A DNA stretch of 9,242 nt, taken from NCBI GenBank assembly GCA_023389425.1, contig JAEWEK010000120.1:1-9242 (forward strand), read 5' to 3'. This document shows positions 1 to 6,777 of the stretch, in pieces. How positions within the stretch are numbered: the stretch's first letter is position 1; every line of letters begins with the position of its first letter. This DNA is from Pseudomonadota bacterium (lineage in GTDB: Bacteria; Pseudomonadota; Gammaproteobacteria; Burkholderiales; Burkholderiaceae_D). The position numbers and the translations under genes are program-made. The notes under the pieces were generated by a model. It saw nothing but the letters and a program-made list of their open reading frames with translations. It had not been told where the DNA came from and did no database searches.

Positions 1-1590
1 GGCCAGGGCCAGCGCCAATACCCGGTCGTAGGCGCCGTGCAGCTTGTCGACGCCATGCTCGACCTTGTCCAGCACGCGCCCGAGCCAGGGTACATATTTG
101 AAGCGGTTCTTCGACGGATCCGGCCACACCGAGGACAGCATCGGGTCGAGCGTGAAGCTGACGAACAGCGACACCAGCACCGCCACCGCCACCGTGATGC
201 CGAACTGCAGGAAGTAGCGCCCGATCAGGCCCTTCATGAAGGCGATCGGCACGAACACGGCGACGATCGCGAAGGTCGTGGCCATCACGGCCAGGCCGAT
301 CTCGTTGGTGCCGTCCTCGGCGGCCTTGAGGTGGCCCTTGCCCAGGCCCAGGTGGCGCACGATGTTCTCGCGCACCACGATGGCGTCGTCGATCAGGAGG
401 CCGATGCACAGCGACAGTGCCATCAGGGTCATGAAGTTGAGCGTGAAGCCGAAGGCCTTGACCGCGATGAAGCTGGCGAGCACCGCGATCGGCAAGGTCA
501 GGCCGGTGATGATGGTGCTGCGCCACGAATGCAGGAACAGGAACACGATCAGCATCGTCAGCAGCGCGCCCTCGACGATGGTTTCCTTCACGTTGTCGAG
601 CTGGCCCTTGACGTCCTTGGCCACGTCCTGCAGGTTGCGGAACTCGACGTCCGGCGGCAGCGACGCCTTCATCTCCTCGATCGCCTTCTTCACGCCGTCG
701 CCCACCTGCACGGTATTGGCATCCTGCACCTTGCCGATCTGCAGAGAGATGGCGCGCATGCCGTTGACGCGCGACAGCGACTGTTCTTCCTGCTCGCCAT
801 CGACCACGTCGGCCACCTGGCTCAGGTAGACCGGGCCGCCGGCGCGGCGCGCCACGATGATGTTGTTGAAGTCGCGCGCCGTCTTCATCATGCCTTCGAT
901 GCGCACCATGCGCTCGCTGCGGCCGTGGATGATGCTGCCTGCCGGCAGGTTGGCATTGGTGGCCTGGATCGCGCGCACCACTTCGTCCACGCCCACGTGC
1001 AGGCTCTGCAGCTGTTCGGGGCGGATCTGCACCAGCACCTGGCGGTTGGTCTTGCCGTTGACATAGATCTGGCCGACCCCGGCCACCGCCTGCAGGCGCT
1101 TGACGATCACCTGGTCGGCCAGCGTCGACAGGTCGCGCATGCTGTGCTGCTTCGCGGTGACGGCGTAGATCGCCACCGTCGTGTTGTCCTCGCCGTTCTG
1201 GCGGATCACCACCGGATCGCGCACTTCGCGCGGGAAGCGGCCCCGCACCTGGGCGATCTTGTCGCGCAGGTCCTGGATCGCGCGGTTGGTATCGGTCTCG
1301 AGCGTGAACTCGAGGCTGACGCCGCTGCGGCCTTCCCACGAGTTGCTGCGCACGGTCTTGATGCCGCTGACGGTGTTCGCCACTTCCTCGATCGGGCGGG
1401 TGACGTCGTTCTCGACCTGCTCGGGCGAGGCGCCCGGATAGATGGTCTCGACCCATGCCGCCGGCACATCGATATTGGGCATGCTTTCCACGCCCAGGCT
1501 CTTGTACGAAAACAGGCCGAGTACCATCAGCCCGACCATCACCATGGTCGCGAAGACCGGGTGGCGGATACTGGTTTTAGTGATCCACAT
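1..1590 (-). CDS. RND efflux pump inner-membrane permease (AcrB/HAE1-like), N-terminal part, cut by window edge
   Basis: This is the proton-driven inner-membrane subunit of a tripartite RND exporter. The 530 residues seen here begin at ATG 1590 with MWITKTSIRHPVFA, an RND start followed by transmembrane helix 1 (about residues 12-28). The porter domain follows, then helices 2-6 at about 338-354, 360-380, 386-406, 432-452 and 462-482. Helix 4 carries GLLIDDAIVV with the adjacent aspartates D401-D402, which match the proton-relay pair D407/D408 of AcrB. Family members are about 1,020-1,050 residues, so roughly the second half lies beyond base 1. An AAAGG ribosome site sits inside the 3' end of the adaptor gene, whose stop is four bases upstream, so the two genes are co-transcribed and probably coupled. 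The substrate cannot be told from sequence. The HAE1 (drug) type is favoured over CusA-type metal pumps by overall resemblance only. Confidence 0.95.
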   Translation of the reverse strand, partial: MWITKTSIRHPVFATMVMVGLMVLGLFSYKSLGVESMPNIDVPAAWVETIYPGASPEQVENDVTRPIEEVANTVSGIKTVRSNSWEGRSGVSLEFTLETDTNRAIQDLRDKIAQVRGRFPREVRDPVVIRQNGEDNTTVAIYAVTAKQHSMRDLSTLADQVIVKRLQAVAGVGQIYVNGKTNRQVLVQIRPEQLQSLHVGVDEVVRAIQATNANLPAGSIIHGRSERMVRIEGMMKTARDFNNIIVARRAGGPVYLSQVADVVDGEQEEQSLSRVNGMRAISLQIGKVQDANTVQVGDGVKKAIEEMKASLPPDVEFRNLQDVAKDVKGQLDNVKETIVEGALLTMLIVFLFLHSWRSTIITGLTLPIAVLASFIAVKAFGFTLNFMTLMALSLCIGLLIDDAIVVRENIVRHLGLGKGHLKAAEDGTNEIGLAVMATTFAIVAVFVPIAFMKGLIGRYFLQFGITVAVAVLVSLFVSFTLDPMLSSVWPDPSKNRFKYVPWLGRVLDKVEHGVDKLHGAYDRVLALALA

Positions 1591-1594
1591 GGAG

Positions 1595-2797
1595 TCAGCC
1601 TTTCTTGGCGGCAGCCGCCGGCGCGGCGGCCAGCTTGACGCTGCTGCCCGGCTTCACCCCGTCCAGCTTGGCCGCGATGATGGTCGCGCCCGGCGCCAGC
1701 CCCTCGGTGACCTGCACCGTGCCATCGTCCTCGTTGCGCAGGCCCAGCTTGACCGGCTGCGCCACCACCTTGCCGGCGTCGACGCGGTAGACCATGTCTT
1801 GCCCGCCGTCATTGCGCACGGCGGCCAGCGGGGCCACCGTGCCGGTGCCGGCCTTGTCGGTGGTCAAGCTGCCCTTGGCGAACATGCCGCCCTTGAGCAC
1901 GGCGTCGGCGTTGTCCACGCTGATATAGACGATCATCGCGCGCGAACCGGCCTCGGTGGTCGGGCTGATGCGCGCCACCGTGCCGCTGAAGTCGCGGCCG
2001 TCGAAGCCGTCGACCTTGAAGCGCGCCTCCTGGCCGACTTTGACGCGCGGGATGTCGGAGGCCGGCACCTGCGCTTCCAGCATCAGCTGGCGCAGGTCGA
2101 CGATGGAGAAGGCCGGCGCATCCGGCGCCAGCTTGTCGCCGGCCTGCACGAAGCGCTTGCTGACCACGCCGGACATGGGGGCGCGGATCACGGTGTCGTT
2201 GAGGGCGATGCGGGCCAGTTCCAACTGGGCCTTGGCGGCGTTCACCGCGGCCTGTGCCAGTTCGACGCTGTTCTGGGTGGTGTCGAAGGAATTCTGGGAG
2301 ATGTAGTGTTGCTTGAGCAGGGCCGCGCTGTTGGCGTTGTTCTTGGCCGCCAGCGCCAGCCTGGCCGTGGCCTCGTCCAGCGCTGCCTGCTGCTGGGCAA
2401 CGCGGGCGCGGGCATCGGCGCCGTCCAGGCGGGCGATGACCTGGGCGGCGCTGACGCTCATGCCTTCCTGCACGGTGGACTCCAGCACCACCCCGGACAC
2501 CTTCGATTTGATGGTGGCCTGCTTGAGCGGCGCGAGCGCGCCCGACAGCGGCAGGCCGACCCGCAATTCGCCCGATGCAATCGTGGCGACATCACCGGGC
2601 GAGAGTTCGTAGACTATTGGTTTCACGGCTGCAGCGCCCGCTTGGGTTGGCGCGGCCGTGGATTTGTGCAGGACGGCCCAGCCGCTGCCGGCGGCGACGA
2701 CGGCCAGCGCGATGACGATCGCGCTCTTGCGCGCGCGGAGGCGGCGGGTGGAGGTATGCATGGCAGCCTGCGGCAGCGGGGGAGCTTCGAGTTTCAT
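1595..2797 (-). CDS. RND efflux periplasmic adaptor (membrane fusion protein, HlyD/AcrA family)
   Basis: This protein links the inner-membrane RND permease to an outer-membrane channel. It has 400 residues from ATG 2797, which has a GAGG ribosome site (2804-2807) six bases upstream. One N-terminal membrane segment lies at about residues 24-43 after a basic stretch (RRLRARK). There is no lipobox cysteine, so it is probably anchored by this helix and not acylated. The domains in order are a first lipoyl half (about 93-126), an alpha-helical hairpin rich in Ala/Gln (about 128-200), a second lipoyl half beginning IRAPMSGVV (204-212), a beta-barrel (about 235-315) and a membrane-proximal domain with an Ala/Lys-rich tail ending AAKKG. 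An in-frame ATG at 2884 would add 29 residues but has no family resemblance and reads through the probable leader. A second internal ATG (2761) has a weaker ribosome site. It is the first gene of the efflux operon, and no TolC-like gene is visible. Confidence 0.93.
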   Translation of the reverse strand: MKLEAPPLPQAAMHTSTRRLRARKSAIVIALAVVAAGSGWAVLHKSTAAPTQAGAAAVKPIVYELSPGDVATIASGELRVGLPLSGALAPLKQATIKSKVSGVVLESTVQEGMSVSAAQVIARLDGADARARVAQQQAALDEATARLALAAKNNANSAALLKQHYISQNSFDTTQNSVELAQAAVNAAKAQLELARIALNDTVIRAPMSGVVSKRFVQAGDKLAPDAPAFSIVDLRQLMLEAQVPASDIPRVKVGQEARFKVDGFDGRDFSGTVARISPTTEAGSRAMIVYISVDNADAVLKGGMFAKGSLTTDKAGTGTVAPLAAVRNDGGQDMVYRVDAGKVVAQPVKLGLRNEDDGTVQVTEGLAPGATIIAAKLDGVKPGSSVKLAAAPAAAAKKG

Positions 2798-2803
2798 CGG
2801 GAG

Positions 2804-2807
2804 CCTC
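2804..2807 (-). promoter_or_regulatory. Ribosome binding site deciding the adaptor start
   Basis: On the minus strand this reads GAGG, six bases before ATG 2797. It supports this start over the in-frame ATG at 2884, which would place the candidate leader hairpin inside coding sequence, and over ATG 2761. Confidence 0.6.
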
Positions 2808-2832
2808 GTATTGTTGTGCGCGAAGTGGGATG

Positions 2833-2874
2833 GCGCCTGTGCTCCGTCCCGGTTGGGGATGGAGCATCCGGCGC
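2833..2874. repeat. Large interrupted inverted repeat ahead of the efflux operon
   Basis: The core arms are 2840-2850 (TGCTCCGTCCC) and 2856-2866 (GGGATGGAGCA) with a five-base loop. Ten of the eleven pairs are Watson-Crick. The exception is G2846/T2861, a wobble on the plus strand and an A-C mismatch on the minus strand. Outside a small internal loop, GCGCC (2833-2837) pairs with GGCGC (2870-2874). The element lies 36-77 bases before the adaptor start and just downstream of a TATAGT hexamer (2884-2889, minus strand). It could be a repressor operator or a hairpin in the adaptor leader. Many RND pumps are controlled by TetR- or MarR-type repressors at such positions, but no regulator gene lies in the window. 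There is no T-run, so a simple intrinsic terminator is unlikely. Confidence 0.6.
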
Positions 2875-2883
2875 ATGGTGGCA

Positions 2884-2889
2884 ACTATA
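2884..2889 (-). promoter_or_regulatory. Candidate -10 hexamer for the efflux operon
   Basis: On the minus strand this reads TATAGT, five of six matches to TATAAT. No good -35 box is found 16-18 bases upstream (the best is about three of six), so it would be a weak or activator-dependent promoter. Transcription would start close to 2877, directly before the inverted repeat at 2833-2874. Position and hexamer are the only evidence. Confidence 0.3.
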
Positions 2890-2907
2890 GGAAATGGCAA
2901 TCCCGGT

Positions 2908-2932
2908 CGCCACGGAATTGCGACGAGTGGCG
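2908..2932. repeat. Inverted repeat CGCCAC-N13-GTGGCG in the divergent intergenic region
   Basis: CGCCAC (2908-2913) and GTGGCG (2927-2932) are perfect six-base inverted arms separated by 13 bases. The left arm falls where the -35 region of the candidate efflux promoter would lie. It could be a regulator site, but arms this short can arise by chance in GC-rich DNA. Confidence 0.3.
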
Positions 2933-2943
2933 GTTTCAGCGAG

Positions 2944-2971
2944 TTGGAAGGCGCGAAAAACCGGATAAAGT
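2944..2971 (+). promoter_or_regulatory. Candidate sigma-70 promoter for the GGDEF-EAL gene
   Basis: TTGGAA (2944-2949) and TAAAGT (2966-2971) each match the consensus at four of six positions and are 16 bases apart. A transcript would start near 2978 and carry a leader of about 110 bases before GTG 3087. The evidence is sequence match only. Confidence 0.3.
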
Positions 2972-3073
2972 GTCAGATGCCGGTCGAATCGGGCGAGGCT
3001 GTGGTGGCGCAAGCCTGGCCCTGGAGTACTGAGCAAGAATCGTCTTTTGCCCGATCACTGCGGTCATTCTGGA

Positions 3074-3080
3074 AAGAAGG
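3074..3080 (+). promoter_or_regulatory. Strong ribosome binding site supporting a GTG start
   Basis: AAGAAGG lies six bases before GTG 3087, which is near-ideal spacing. It is the reason for choosing this non-ATG start for the c-di-GMP gene. Confidence 0.7.
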
Positions 3081-3086
3081 TTTATC

Positions 3087-5174
3087 GTGAACGCCGATTT
3101 GCCCGCACAGACCATCCCGGAACACGACAACCCGGGCCGGGCCGCGCTCGACTGGCTGTACCGCTTCGTCGCCGCGCTCGAACTGTCGCCGGCGGTCGCC
3201 GTCCACTGCCAGGACCAGGACGGCATCGTCCGCTTCTGGAACCATGCCGCCGTCGAACTGTTCGGCTGCCCGGTCGATGCCGCCCTCGGCCGGCCCTTTC
3301 GGGAACTGGTCTCCCACCTCGACCGCCAGGCCGAGTTCGACGCCATGCTGGCCGACATCTGGCGCACCGGGCAGGCCCCGCCGCCGCGCGACTGGAAGGT
3401 GCAGGTGCCGGACGGCTCCTGCCGCTGGGTGCACGCGAGCTATTTCCCGATCGTCCGCGATGGCAAGGTGCAGCAAGTGTTCTGCATGGAGTTCGACACC
3501 ACGGCCCGCACCCAGGCCGAGCACAGCCTGCAGCGGACCGCCCAGGTGTTCGAAAATTGCCGGGACGCCATCATCATCATGGATGGCGACTACCGGGTGC
3601 TCTCGGTCAACCAGGCCTTCGCCGACATCTCCGGCTTCACCGCCACCGACATCGTCGGCAAGCAACTGCCAAGCCTGCGCTTCGGCCTGCACGACCTCGG
3701 CTTCTACGACGAAATCCAGGAGCGGGTGCGCGCCGACGGCCACTGGGAAGGCGAAATCACCAGCGTGCGCGCCAGCGGCGTGGAGTATCCGGCCTGGGTG
3801 GCGGTCACCGTCATCCGCGACGCCAACGGCGAGGTCATCAATTACATGGCCATGCTGACCGACATCACCGAGCGCAAGCGTGCCGAGGAAAACGCGCGCC
3901 ACCAGGCCGAGCACGACGGCCTGACCGGCCTGCCCAACCGGGTCCTGTTCCTCGACCGCCTGCAACAGGCGCTGGCCACCTGGCGCCGCGAGCACAAATG
4001 CTTCGCCGTCATGTTCTTCGACCTCGACCGCTTCAAGCAGATCAATGACACCCTGGGCCACAAGGCCGGCGACGCCGTGCTGCAGGAAGTCGCGCAGCGC
4101 CTGCGCCACAGCGTGCGCGGGGTGGATACCGTCAGCCGCCTCGGCGGCGACGAGTTCGTCGTGCTGCTGGCCGACATCCACGGCGCCGACCAGGCCGCCC
4201 ACGTGGCCGGCAACGTGATGCAGGCGCTGGCGCGCCCGATCGAACTGGAGCGGCAGGAGATCACGCAGTCGGTCTCGATCGGCATCGCCATCTGCCCCAG
4301 CGACGGCGAGGAATCGGTCACCCTGCTGCACCACGCCGACGTCGCCATGTACCACGCCAAGCAGCAGGGGCGCAACGCCTTCCGCTTTTTCAGCCCCGTG
4401 ATGAACGACCACGTGGTCGAGCGCGTGCAGATGGAAAACATGCTGCGCCGGGCGCTGGAAAACCGCGAGTTCGTGCTCGAATACCAGCCGGAGATCGACA
4501 TCCAGTCCGGCCGCACCATCGGCGTCGAGGCCTTGCTGCGCTGGCGCCACCCGGAGCGCGGACTGCTCCTGCCCGAGGAATTCATCCACGTGGCCGAAGA
4601 ATCCGGGCTGATGGTGCCGATCGGCGAATGGGTGCTGTGCGAAGCCTGCCGCCAGGCGCGGGCGTGGCGCGACCAGGGCTTTCCGATGGTGGTCGCCGTC
4701 AATCTATCCGGCGCACAGTTCATCCATCCCAACCTGCTGCGGGCGGTGGACGATGCGCTGGCCCGGTCCGGGCTCGATCCGCGCTTCCTCGACCTTGAAG
4801 TGACCGAGGGCGTCATCATGCAGGGCGATGCTACCGCCGACGATACGGTGGAAGCGCTGCGCCAGCGCGGCGTGCAGCTGACCATCGACGACTTCGGCAC
4901 CGGCTACTCCAGCCTGTCCTGCCTGCGCCGCTTCCCGCTGTCCAAGCTCAAGATCGACCGTTCCTTCATCGAGGGCATCAGCTCGCCGGAGGGCGCGGAG
5001 CTGGTGCCGGCCATCATCGCGGTGGCGCGCAGCCTGGGTCTGAAAGTGATCGCGGAGGGCGTGGAAACGGCCGAGCAGCTGCGTTTCCTGCGCGAGCATG
5101 GCTGCGACGAATATCAGGGGCATTACGCCAGCCGCGAGCGGCGCTACGGCGATCCTACAAGCCAGCGTCCATGA
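3087..5174 (+). CDS. PAS-PAS-GGDEF-EAL cyclic-di-GMP signalling protein
   Basis: This is a 695-residue soluble protein with no membrane segment or signal peptide, predicted to make and/or break down cyclic-di-GMP. It has two PAS-like sensor domains (about residues 30-145 and 150-268, the second ending in the usual DITERKRAEE linker). The GGDEF domain (about 272-435) has RLGGDEF with an intact G353-G-D-E-F357, and RGVD (344-347) forms an RxxD inhibitory site five residues before it. The EAL domain (about 445-695) keeps EAL (481-483), N539, E571, D601-D602 in DDFGTGY, K622, E657 and Q677, which are the expected metal and catalytic residues. Both activities are therefore possible, and which one dominates cannot be read from sequence. 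After QG the usual tail (like YYFSRPLPAEEF) becomes HYASRERRYG and ends 17 residues after G678. The last 20 bases overlap the convergent EEP gene. The PAS ligand is unknown. Confidence 0.95.
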   Translation: MNADLPAQTIPEHDNPGRAALDWLYRFVAALELSPAVAVHCQDQDGIVRFWNHAAVELFGCPVDAALGRPFRELVSHLDRQAEFDAMLADIWRTGQAPPPRDWKVQVPDGSCRWVHASYFPIVRDGKVQQVFCMEFDTTARTQAEHSLQRTAQVFENCRDAIIIMDGDYRVLSVNQAFADISGFTATDIVGKQLPSLRFGLHDLGFYDEIQERVRADGHWEGEITSVRASGVEYPAWVAVTVIRDANGEVINYMAMLTDITERKRAEENARHQAEHDGLTGLPNRVLFLDRLQQALATWRREHKCFAVMFFDLDRFKQINDTLGHKAGDAVLQEVAQRLRHSVRGVDTVSRLGGDEFVVLLADIHGADQAAHVAGNVMQALARPIELERQEITQSVSIGIAICPSDGEESVTLLHHADVAMYHAKQQGRNAFRFFSPVMNDHVVERVQMENMLRRALENREFVLEYQPEIDIQSGRTIGVEALLRWRHPERGLLLPEEFIHVAEESGLMVPIGEWVLCEACRQARAWRDQGFPMVVAVNLSGAQFIHPNLLRAVDDALARSGLDPRFLDLEVTEGVIMQGDATADDTVEALRQRGVQLTIDDFGTGYSSLSCLRRFPLSKLKIDRSFIEGISSPEGAELVPAIIAVARSLGLKVIAEGVETAEQLRFLREHGCDEYQGHYASRERRYGDPTSQRP

Positions 5175-6129
5175 GGCCGTGCCCTTCGTCGAACAGGCGC
5201 ACCCGGGCCAGCACCTGGCCGTGGTCGGACGCTTCGGCCAGGTCCAGCTCGAGGTGGTCGTTCAGGTACAGCACCTCGACCACTTCGCCGACCGCGTTGG
5301 GCAGGGCCGGGTTGAATTCCTCCGACACCAGGATGTGGTCGATGGTCGTGTAGTGGCCGTCGTGCACCACCGAGAAGCCGACGTGGCGCAGGTGGTCCTG
5401 GCGCCGCTGCAGCTGGCACGCATCGTACATGCGCTCGGCCGTGCAGCCGCCGTTGCCGAGCACGATGCCGGTGGTGACCGAGTCGGCCACGTCGTTGAAA
5501 TCGCCCAGCACGATGCGCGGGCGGCCGGTGGCGCGCCCCAGGTCGGTCAGCAGCACGCGCAAGGCGGCGGCCTCGGTGCCGCGCCGGATCAGCGAGCGCA
5601 GGCAGGCCAGCGCGTACAGCGCCGGATCGTCGCTGGTGTCGCCGTTGCGGTAATCGGGACGGCGCGATTTCAGGTGCACCACCAGCACGTCCACCACCAC
5701 GTCCGGCGCCAGCATGATGGCCGCGTGCAGCGGGGCGCGGGCGAAGCGGCGCGGGTCGCGCATGCCGGATGGCGCCTCGATCCCCGGCGGGAATTCGCGC
5801 AGCGGCGTGGCCGGGCCTGCCAGCGGCAGGCGCGACACCAGTGCGACGCTGGGCGTGAGCCGTTCGGCGTCCGGGTCGGGATCGAAGCCGAGGTGGGTGG
5901 CCTCGCGGTAGCGGCGCGTGCGCGCCAGCACTTCGCGCAGGGTGGCCTGGCAAAAGATCTCCTGGAATCCGATGACGTCGGCATCGAGCATGTCGAGCTG
6001 GTGCGCGGTCCAGTCGAGCTTTGCCTGGTACAAGGCCTCGGAACAAGGTTCGAGGTTGTCGTACAGTTTGGCGCCGGGTGGCGCCAGGTTGAACGCGTTG
6101 AAGGTGGCAAAGCGGATCTCTTGCTGCAT
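5155..6129 (-). CDS. Endonuclease/exonuclease/phosphatase (EEP) family protein, first copy
   Basis: This 324-residue protein has the DNase I / exonuclease III / phosphodiesterase fold and no signal peptide or membrane segment, so it is probably cytoplasmic. The conserved active-site positions of the superfamily are present in order: N11 (ATFNAFNL), E57 (GFQEIF), H152 (VVHLKS), D210 and N212 (GDFND), D264-H265 (TIDHIL) and D302-H303 (SDH). It should be a metal-dependent phosphodiesterase or nuclease. Whether the substrate is DNA, RNA, a nucleotide or a lipid cannot be told. Start ATG 6129 is chosen because AGGAG (6139-6143, minus strand) sits nine bases upstream. The frame stays open further upstream, but that part is antisense to ybaK. 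It is divergent from ybaK across 39 bases, and its 3' end overlaps the c-di-GMP gene by 20 bases. Confidence 0.9.
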   Translation of the reverse strand: MQQEIRFATFNAFNLAPPGAKLYDNLEPCSEALYQAKLDWTAHQLDMLDADVIGFQEIFCQATLREVLARTRRYREATHLGFDPDPDAERLTPSVALVSRLPLAGPATPLREFPPGIEAPSGMRDPRRFARAPLHAAIMLAPDVVVDVLVVHLKSRRPDYRNGDTSDDPALYALACLRSLIRRGTEAAALRVLLTDLGRATGRPRIVLGDFNDVADSVTTGIVLGNGGCTAERMYDACQLQRRQDHLRHVGFSVVHDGHYTTIDHILVSEEFNPALPNAVGEVVEVLYLNDHLELDLAEASDHGQVLARVRLFDEGHGLMDAGL

Positions 6130-6152
6130 AATAAGCAACTCCTCCCTGGCAT

Positions 6153-6165
6153 TGTTAGCGTAACA
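6153..6165. repeat. 13-bp palindrome in the ybaK/EEP divergent gap
   Basis: TGTTAGCGTAACA has five-base perfect arms around GCG. It lies in the 39-base gap between the two start codons, with its right edge three bases before the ybaK ATG. On the minus strand it overlaps TAACAAT, a plausible -10-like stretch for the EEP gene. A regulator bound here could affect both genes. The arms are short, so chance is possible. Confidence 0.35.
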
Positions 6166-6168
6166 CGC

Positions 6169-6660
6169 ATGGCGAAGAAAGAGCACGTATCCGAGACACC
6201 GGCCACACAGTTCCTGCGCAAGCATGGCGTCGCCTTTTCGGAACACCCCTACGAATATGAAGAACATGGCGGCACCGCGGTGTCGTCGCAGGCCCTCGGC
6301 GTGCCCGAGCACGACGTGGTCAAGACCCTGGTGATGCAGGACGAGGCGGCGCGGCCGCTGATCGTGCTGATGCATGGCGACTGCAAGGTGTCGACCAAGA
6401 ACCTGGCGCGCGCGATCGGCTGCAAGTCGGTCGAGCCGTGCAAGCCCGAGGTGGCGAACCGGCATACCGGCTTCCTTGTCGGCGGCACCAGTCCGTTTGG
6501 CACGCGCAAGCAGATGCCGGTGTATGTGGAGAAGTCGATCCTCGACTTGCCGCGCATCTACATCAATGGCGGGCGGCGCGGCTACCTGGTGAGTATCGAG
6601 CCGTCCGAGCTGCTGCGGGTGCTGGCGCCGCAGCCGGTGGAAGTCGCGTTGCCGCAATAG
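6169..6660 (+). CDS. ybaK: YbaK/EbsC-family aminoacyl-tRNA (Cys-tRNA(Pro)) deacylase
   Basis: This family removes wrongly attached amino acids from tRNA in trans. Escherichia coli YbaK clears Cys-tRNA(Pro) made in error by prolyl-tRNA synthetase. The 163 residues match the usual length of about 160. Visible family features are K52 in VVKTLVM (matching the functionally important YbaK Lys46), TGFLVGGTSPFGTRK (residues 100-114, compare YbaK TGYLVGGISPLGQKK) and IYINGGRRG (130-138, compare IYVSGGKRG). Start ATG 6169 gives the normal N-terminus (MAKKEHVSETPATQFLRKHG), but no Shine-Dalgarno sequence precedes it. Only 39 bases separate it from the start of the divergent EEP gene. The exact tRNA specificity is inferred from family membership. 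Confidence 0.93.
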   Translation: MAKKEHVSETPATQFLRKHGVAFSEHPYEYEEHGGTAVSSQALGVPEHDVVKTLVMQDEAARPLIVLMHGDCKVSTKNLARAIGCKSVEPCKPEVANRHTGFLVGGTSPFGTRKQMPVYVEKSILDLPRIYINGGRRGYLVSIEPSELLRVLAPQPVEVALPQ

Positions 6661-6661
6661 G

Positions 6662-6689
6662 CGCACTCAGCATGGACCCGCTGGGTGCG
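6662..6689 (+). terminator. Stable hairpin just after ybaK, without a T-run
   Basis: CGCACTCAGC (6662-6671) pairs with GCTGGGTGCG (6680-6689) over ten pairs, one of them a T-G wobble, with an eight-base loop. It begins two bases after the ybaK stop codon. No T-run follows (GCGCTTGCTGG), so it is not a standard intrinsic terminator. It may protect the transcript 3' end or slow polymerase. The stem is real in sequence, but the role is a guess. Confidence 0.4.
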
Positions 6690-6729
6690 GCGCTTGCTGG
6701 CAGGCTATCGCCGGTATCGAAGGATGGTG

Positions 6730-6735
6730 TATATT
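6730..6735 (+). promoter_or_regulatory. Candidate -10 hexamer for plsY
   Basis: TATATT matches the -10 consensus at five of six positions and lies about 45 bases before the plsY start. No acceptable -35 box lies 16-18 bases upstream. The gap of 117 bases after ybaK and the hairpin there make a separate plsY promoter plausible. Confidence 0.25.
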
Positions 6736-6761
6736 CACGAACCGGTTTTTCCAGCCGACAA

Positions 6762-6771
6762 TAACTAGTTA
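6762..6771. repeat. Ten-base palindrome TAACTAGTTA before plsY
   Basis: This is a perfect palindrome in an unusually A/T-rich leader, six bases before the plsY ATG, exactly where a ribosome site would be expected. It could be a protein-binding site or simply part of an unstructured A/U-rich leader. Confidence 0.3.
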
Positions 6772-6777
6772 AATAAC

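Noticed and set aside
37..1638. A 533-codon open frame on the plus strand, and similar long frames at 1442-2890, 2973-4589 (minus), 5098-6168 (plus) and 6130-6666 (minus)
   Set aside because: They are antisense to clear family genes. Their translations are rich in His, Arg, Asp and Ala without domains, as expected for opposite-strand frames of GC-rich genes.
2798..2884. A 29-residue N-terminal extension of the efflux adaptor from ATG 2884
   Set aside because: It has no resemblance to the family, lies over the candidate leader hairpin, and a better-spaced ribosome site precedes ATG 2797.
2966..2985. TAAAGTG followed by GCCGG, like a flagellar sigma-28 promoter
   Set aside because: TAAA and GCCG are about nine bases apart instead of about 15, and the second box does not match GCCGATAA.
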